NCBI GenBank assembly: GCA_030691295.1
Contig: JAUYEQ010000159.1
Location: 1-10,751 of the forward strand
Source of the DNA: Bacteroidota bacterium
GTDB taxonomy: Bacteria; Bacteroidota; Bacteroidia; Bacteroidales; Prolixibacteraceae
Length of the DNA stretch: 10,751 bases
Direction: 5' to 3'
Below are positions 6,989-10,751 of the stretch, piece after piece. The notes beneath the pieces are model-generated. The model saw only the letters and a program-made list of their open reading frames with translations. It was not told the origin of the DNA and made no database searches. The position numbers and the translations under genes are program-made. Position 1 is the stretch's first letter; each line of letters starts with the position of its first letter.

Positions 6989-8086
6989 ATGGAATTCAAT
7001 CAGTTAATAGAACATATTGCAACGGTAAGTTTTCAGCTTCAAAGGCGGGCATTACAGAGTGTTGATCAGCTTTTAGTGATGCGGAATTGGCTGGTTGGCT
7101 TTTACTTGGTGGAATATGAGCAAGCAGGAACTGATCGTTCCAACTATGGAGATAAGCTTTTAGAAGCTATTGAATCAGATTGTAAACGTCAAAACCTTAA
7201 GGGATTATCGGTTACCAATTTAAAAATTTGCAGACAGTTTTATCAAACCTATCCGGCAATTGGTCAGCCACTGGCTGACTTTTTAGCAATTAGTCAGCCA
7301 GTGGCTGACCAATTCATTGAGAATTCTGTAATGAAAAACATTCAAGAGCCTTGCATTACCGATAAACAGGTTGATCATTCAAAGATACAACCTGAAATAT
7401 TGCTTCAGCACTTCTCATTCCGACATTTTACCGAATTGATAAAAGTAAAAGAACCTTTGAAGAGGCTTTTTTATGAACAGCAAGCCATTAAAGGTAATTG
7501 GAGTGCGCGTGAGTTGAAACGACAAATTGAATCGTTACTGATTGAGCGTGCCGGTTTATCAACTGACAAAGAGAAGCTACTGGCATCGGTGAAAGGGGAG
7601 CTTAATCTGCCGGAACATATTATTAAGGATCCATATATTCTTGAATTTACTGGGTTTAAAGATTTGCCAACATACAACGAGAACGATTTGGAGACCGAAC
7701 TGCTTAATAAAATACAATCTTTTTTACTCGAATTGGGTAACGGTTTTTGTTTTGAAGCAAGGCAAAAGCGCATCACAGTTGGCAACGAACATGACCGTAT
7801 CGACTTGGTTTTTTATCACAGAATTTTGAAATGCCATGTGCTGATTGATCTCAAGGTTCGCGCCTTTTCACATGCAGATGTGGGGCAAATGAACTTTTAT
7901 TTAAACTATTACAAACAAAAAATGAAAGAAACAGGCGATAGTGATCCTGTGGGCATAGTGCTTTGTACCCAAAAAGATCATGAAAAAGTGCAATATGCTA
8001 CCGCCGGGCTCGACAACCATTTATTTGTTTCAAAATATATGTTGGCGCTACCAACAGAAGAAGAACTGTTGGCGCTGGTAAAATAA
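6989..8086 (+). CDS. YhcG/DUF1016-type PD-(D/E)xK nuclease domain protein
   Basis: The 365-residue protein matches the two-part YhcG family. A helical DUF1016 N-terminal domain (about 1-87: LIEHIATVSFQLQRRALQSVDQ, RNWLVGFYLVEYEQ, YGDKLLEAI, GLSVTNLKICRQFYQTYP) is followed by a linker at about 88-110. A second helical part precedes a C-terminal PD-(D/E)xK nuclease fold at about 230-365. Likely active-site residues are D272 (HDRIDLVFYH), D287 and K289 (LIDLKV, where many relatives I recall have E-L-K), and Q300 (GQMNFYLNYY). The family often occurs near restriction systems and mobile elements, and its biological role is not settled. Here it stands alone. One sampled line inside it (7141-7200) has 19 of 60 G+C against 28 of 60 in a sampled line of the amidase gene (5701-5760), which hints at transfer. 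The linker is encoded by a long palindromic repeat, described separately. Confidence 0.9.
   Translation: MEFNQLIEHIATVSFQLQRRALQSVDQLLVMRNWLVGFYLVEYEQAGTDRSNYGDKLLEAIESDCKRQNLKGLSVTNLKICRQFYQTYPAIGQPLADFLAISQPVADQFIENSVMKNIQEPCITDKQVDHSKIQPEILLQHFSFRHFTELIKVKEPLKRLFYEQQAIKGNWSARELKRQIESLLIERAGLSTDKEKLLASVKGELNLPEHIIKDPYILEFTGFKDLPTYNENDLETELLNKIQSFLLELGNGFCFEARQKRITVGNEHDRIDLVFYHRILKCHVLIDLKVRAFSHADVGQMNFYLNYYKQKMKETGDSDPVGIVLCTQKDHEKVQYATAGLDNHLFVSKYMLALPTEEELLALVK
7256..7314. repeat. In-frame palindromic double repeat within the nuclease gene linker
   Basis: Arms 7258-7280 and 7292-7314 are perfect 23-bp inverted repeats with an 11-nt spacer. Each arm also contains its own 17-bp palindrome: GTCAGCCACTGGCTGAC (7263-7279) and GTCAGCCAGTGGCTGAC (7293-7309), differing only in the centre base. 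The same region reads as a direct repeat with a 30-bp period (7256-7279 against 7286-7309, two mismatches). It encodes two ten-residue units, AIGQPLADFL and AISQPVADQF. The period is a whole number of codons, so the frame is kept. A 23-bp perfect inverted repeat is far beyond chance in 10 kb. Confidence 0.95.
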
Positions 8087-8108
8087 AAGTCGATTAAAAA
8101 AAGAAAGT

Positions 8109-8160
8109 GCCATGGTTGAATTTATTGTTGTATTCAATATATAGATATGGCGATTGTTTT
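8109..8160. terminator. Imperfect hairpin between the convergent nuclease and PepSY-TM genes
   Basis: GCCAT (8109-8113) pairs with ATGGC (8147-8151), and TTGAAT (8116-8121) pairs with ATTCAA (8132-8137), with an unpaired stretch between the two stems on one side. A T-rich tail follows on the plus strand, and an A-run lies on the left. The position between two converging genes fits a terminator, but the stem is interrupted. I see no gene in 8087-8184. Confidence 0.35.
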
Positions 8161-8184
8161 TGTAACAGATTTAGTTTAAGCGGC

Positions 8185-9729
8185 CTAATATTTTTGGGTT
8201 GTTTTTTTCTTCTTATACCCAATCCACCAGATAAAAAATCCGCTGATCAGCACAATCAAAATACAGATTCCGGCAATTGGAACATACAGAATGTAAAACA
8301 TGCCCAAAAGTGGTTCGAAGATTCGTCCGGTGTGAATTTCGAGCGAAAGATTCCACAATGAAATCGGACTTTTGCTGATAATTTCAGGGCTCATTTCGCC
8401 AAATTGAGCGTTCGTCCGGATGGGTAAAACGCCGTAATTGTAATCAAAATAGAATTCATTTCCTGAGGGATCAGCAAACCATCCGTCGATCATGTCTTTT
8501 GAAATGGGAGGCCCGGCAACTTTTGGCGCCTGATACTGACTTCCCGAGAGATAATCGGCAACCTGACCGGTAAACGGATTCCACAGAAACAGGCCGTTGA
8601 ACGATCCGACCAGATACGTATTTTCTCCTTTTTGCTCCAGCACATTGCAGCCCATCACGCTAACCGGTGGCTGATTCATCGGTTGTCGCATCGGGCTCTC
8701 AAAATTTTCGTCGGTAAAAAAGAATCCGTCGTTGGTCGAGAAAAGAAAGATTCGTTGATCTTCGTCGTATGCAACTCGTCGAAGCTTGTCGTACCAAGGG
8801 TTTGGCGAGCTCAATACTGTTCCGGGAATGGGCGAAACCACTGAATTGACAATGGCAATGAGCAATGGCGGGCGCAAAAACATGCCGGTAATGGTCACAA
8901 AAATCAGGAATGGGATGAAAATCCAGCCCAGACGATTGTGCCAGCTCAAGTTGGTGTTTCGGGCTGCGATTACTGAAGTGTTGCTTTTTTGTTTTGCTTT
9001 CCGGCGTTTCAGCCAACCGGGAAATATAAAGTGCAGTAATCCGGTGAGCGAAATAATCAAAATGGCCAGACCGAATAAATCGACCATCAGTTTTCCGGTC
9101 AGGCCAAATAATTCGCCGCTGTGCAGCAACCAAAGGGTTTTGAACAAACTCACTTTACGGTCATTGTTAACAGGCGCCGGAATGGAAATGGAATGAAATG
9201 CTTTTCCATCGCCACTTTTCAGCAAAAACGAACGGGTTTGAACGATCAGCTCATTCTGCTTCATGATCAAATCGGTGATCCTTTCTTCGGAGACGGGAAG
9301 GGTCAGTTTTTGCCATTTGTGTTCCTGAACCGAATATTGATACAACCCGAAATACGTTCCTGCAAACAATTTTCCGTCGGGAGTTTTTATTATTTTCGAA
9401 ATCTTTCTGTTGTCTATTCCCCTTGGAAACCCAGCATTCCAATCCTGAAAAGTGCTGAGATTATCGGTACTGAGCCAGATTCCGATGTTTCCGTAAATCA
9501 GCGACGAATCGCCACCCAAATGGCAGACCGATTTTACAGCCGCTTTGTTCCAGTTTCGATAACTGTAATCGTCAGGAAGAATAGATCTGTTGATGTCAAC
9601 CGCTGAAATAAGGCTCCGGTGATTCATGAAAATTCCGGAGATGGAAAAGAGTATTATAAACAGCGTAATTAATATCCCCGGCCATTTATGGAACTTCCGG
9701 AGTTTTCTGAGTAGATCGTTTTTTGTCAT
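8185..9729 (-). CDS. PepSY-associated TM (PepSY_TM) family inner-membrane protein
   Basis: The 514-residue protein resembles PepSY_TM-family membrane proteins, some of which are thought to reduce or handle ferric-siderophore iron. Four membrane segments are visible, at about 17-35, 212-236, 267-293 and 474-503, with two large loops between helices 1-2 and 3-4. Conserved-looking histidines lie at helix edges: H14 (KFHKWPG), H203 (LLHSG), H264 (SWHNRLG) and H466 (EIHTG). These are possible haem or metal ligands. The halves repeat each other: HKWPG-helix-GIFM matches HNRLG-helix-GMFL, and LHSG-helix matches IHTG-helix. The loops contain propeller-like strands (LFAGTYFGLYQYS, FLFSTNDGFFFTD, TYLVGSFNGLFLWNPFTG). 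I chose the ATG at 9729, not the upstream in-frame one at 9786, because a -7 promoter box lies between them and family-like sequence starts at MTKNDLLRKLRKFHKW. No TonB receptor is in the window. Confidence 0.82.
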   Translation of the reverse strand: MTKNDLLRKLRKFHKWPGILITLFIILFSISGIFMNHRSLISAVDINRSILPDDYSYRNWNKAAVKSVCHLGGDSSLIYGNIGIWLSTDNLSTFQDWNAGFPRGIDNRKISKIIKTPDGKLFAGTYFGLYQYSVQEHKWQKLTLPVSEERITDLIMKQNELIVQTRSFLLKSGDGKAFHSISIPAPVNNDRKVSLFKTLWLLHSGELFGLTGKLMVDLFGLAILIISLTGLLHFIFPGWLKRRKAKQKSNTSVIAARNTNLSWHNRLGWIFIPFLIFVTITGMFLRPPLLIAIVNSVVSPIPGTVLSSPNPWYDKLRRVAYDEDQRIFLFSTNDGFFFTDENFESPMRQPMNQPPVSVMGCNVLEQKGENTYLVGSFNGLFLWNPFTGQVADYLSGSQYQAPKVAGPPISKDMIDGWFADPSGNEFYFDYNYGVLPIRTNAQFGEMSPEIISKSPISLWNLSLEIHTGRIFEPLLGMFYILYVPIAGICILIVLISGFFIWWIGYKKKKTTQKY

Positions 9730-9749
9730 GAAGTTGGATAATAATGCTG

Positions 9750-9757
9750 CAAAAGTA
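9750..9757 (-). promoter_or_regulatory. Bacteroidota -7 box for the PepSY-TM gene
   Basis: The minus strand reads TACTTTTG, a full TAnnTTTG match ending 20 nt before the chosen ATG at 9729. It is identical in sequence and distance to the box before the HU/SPOR gene. Its place within the longer reading frame supports the shorter protein. Confidence 0.5.
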
Positions 9758-9777
9758 TTCAGATTGCAGGCATTTAA

Positions 9778-9795
9778 TTGTAACAATCGTTACAA
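9778..9795. promoter_or_regulatory. Dyad-symmetric operator candidate upstream of the PepSY-TM gene
   Basis: TTGTAACAATCGTTACAA has perfect 7-bp arms (TTGTAAC and GTTACAA) around a 4-bp centre. It begins 20 bp upstream of the -7 box, so it overlaps the expected -33 region, a typical place for a repressor. The form resembles operators of TetR-type regulators, but no regulator gene is nearby. Confidence 0.45.
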
Positions 9796-9829
9796 ATGTA
9801 GTTATTAGCGGACAAATTTGTCTTTTTAT

Positions 9830-10751
9830 TTACTTCAACCGGTACATTTTCCCCGGGAGACTAATTATCAGGCCTTTAAATTCAAGTCCGAGCAGCAGTG
9901 CCGAAACACGACTCATGGGCATTTGGGTTTCAATGGTGATTTCGTCCACAAACCGGTCGCCTCCTTTTAGCAGATCCACCAATTTTTGCTCTTCCGGAGT
10001 TAATTCCACAAAAAGCGAAGTTTGAAAAACTCTGTTCGATGAAATTTTTACATCCCAGTTCATTGCTTTTTCTATGTCGGCAACATTTTCGATTAAAACA
10101 GCTTCATTCAGTTTTATTAGCTTGTTGCAGCCCTTCGAAAACGGATCGTTGCTGCGACCAGGAAATGCAAATACATCGCGGTTGTATGAATTGGCAATGT
10201 CAGCAGTCACCAATGCACCACCTTTCTCAGCCGATTCTACTACGATCGTGGCATCGGCCAGTCCGGCAATAATGCGGTTTCGGCGCAAGAAATTCTGACG
10301 GTCGATTTTAGATTCGCTGATAAAATCGGTAAGCACGCCGCCCTTTTCAAGCATTTTGGAAGCGATGGGCGCATGTAGTGCCGGATAAATATTGTCGAGC
10401 CCATGGGCGAACACTCCAACAGTAGGAATATTGTATTTCAGGCAGGCTTTGTGGGCATGAATGTCAATACCGTATGCAAGTCCGGAAACCACGAGAATCG
10501 GATAACTGCGTTCCGAAAAGGTGCGGATTAGCTCATCACACAATTCTTTTCCATAATTGGTTGCGTTTCGGGTTCCAACCACAGAAATAATTCGCTGCCC
10601 GTTCAAATTCGCATTCCCCCTGAAATATAGGATGATCGGGGCATCGCTGCAATTCTTCAGGCGGGTGGGGTAATTTTCATCCAGATAAAAGAATGTTTTG
10701 ATTCGATTTTTCAGGATAAAGTCAACTTCTCTTTTTGCCCGTTCAAGCACG
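9830..10751 (-). CDS. dprA: DNA-processing protein DprA (5' end outside window)
   Basis: DprA binds incoming single-stranded DNA during natural transformation and loads RecA; it acts in the cytoplasm. About 306 residues are visible of a protein usually near 360-370, and the missing part is the start of the N-terminal helical domain. The GTG at 10748-10750 is an internal codon; the frame runs off the window edge. The Rossmann-like core shows YPTRLKNCSDAPIILYFRG, SVVGTRNATNYGKEL (56-70), VVSGLAYGIDIHAHKACL (87-104), RRNRIIAGLADATIVVESAEKGGALVTA (156-183), VFAFPG (193-198) and GCNKLI (207-212). A C-terminal winged-helix part of the DprA type follows at about 247-306. The gene lies 100 bp upstream of the PepSY-TM gene on the same strand. 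That gap holds a separate promoter, so the two are probably not one functional unit. Confidence 0.95.
   Translation of the reverse strand, partial: VLERAKREVDFILKNRIKTFFYLDENYPTRLKNCSDAPIILYFRGNANLNGQRIISVVGTRNATNYGKELCDELIRTFSERSYPILVVSGLAYGIDIHAHKACLKYNIPTVGVFAHGLDNIYPALHAPIASKMLEKGGVLTDFISESKIDRQNFLRRNRIIAGLADATIVVESAEKGGALVTADIANSYNRDVFAFPGRSNDPFSKGCNKLIKLNEAVLIENVADIEKAMNWDVKISSNRVFQTSLFVELTPEEQKLVDLLKGGDRFVDEITIETQMPMSRVSALLLGLEFKGLIISLPGKMYRLK

Noticed and set aside
7256..7314. CRISPR array or REP/RAYT-type element
   Set aside because: There are only two units with a 30-bp period and no distinct spacers, and the region is coding and in frame. It lacks the GTAG-type head typical of REP hairpins.
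8107..8361. Small plus-strand gene between the nuclease and PepSY-TM genes
   Set aside because: Most of it is antisense to the PepSY-TM C-terminus, and its start lies within the putative terminator hairpin.
9730..9786. Longer N-terminus for the PepSY-TM protein starting at 9786
   Set aside because: A full -7 promoter box (9750-9757) lies inside this stretch, and the added residues do not resemble the family's N-terminus.
1..10751. tRNA, rRNA, insertion sequence or riboswitch
   Set aside because: The intergenic gaps are short (all below about 300 bp), and none shows a cloverleaf, transposase fragment, terminal repeats or a known riboswitch core by eye.

Overview
The window looks like a chromosomal segment of a Bacteroidota bacterium with moderate GC. 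Three things suggest this. One gene joins a CCDC81-type prokaryotic HU domain to a SPOR domain, an architecture I associate with Bacteroidota. TAnnTTTG-type -7 promoter elements lie 20-25 nt upstream of three start codons. Shine-Dalgarno sequences are mostly absent. A marine or gut Bacteroidales/Marinilabiliales-like host is plausible, but I cannot name a genus. I see no rRNA, tRNA, insertion sequence or CRISPR array.

Layout. (1) 1-1686, plus strand: a tightly packed operon for methylthioadenosine (MTA) salvage. It holds the 3' end of mtnA, a class II aldolase gene overlapping it by 4 bp, and an MTA phosphorylase gene overlapping that by 8 bp. The trio isomerase + class II aldolase + phosphorylase fits a 'DHAP shunt' better than the classic methionine salvage route, although the next steps of the classic route could lie outside the window. 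(2) 1958-2872, minus strand: a membrane-anchored HU/SPOR protein, convergent with the operon and separated from it by two hairpins. (3) 3039-5174, plus strand: galE and rfbB, two nucleotide-sugar enzymes for surface polysaccharide, ending in a strong rho-independent terminator. (4) 5345-6937, plus strand: a secreted amidase-signature hydrolase with a Tat motif and a lipobox. (5) 6989-8086, plus strand: a YhcG/DUF1016-type PD-(D/E)xK nuclease, AT-rich in the stretch sampled. Its inter-domain linker is encoded by a striking 57-bp palindromic double repeat. (6) 8185-9729, minus strand: a PepSY-TM-family membrane protein with two-fold internal duplication, behind a promoter that overlaps a dyad-symmetric operator candidate. 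(7) 9830-10751, minus strand: dprA, cut by the window edge.

Most of the window is housekeeping or envelope biology. The two items most worth a second look are the palindromic repeat inside the nuclease gene and the three-gene MTA operon, which suggests an alternative fate for the methylthioribose carbon.
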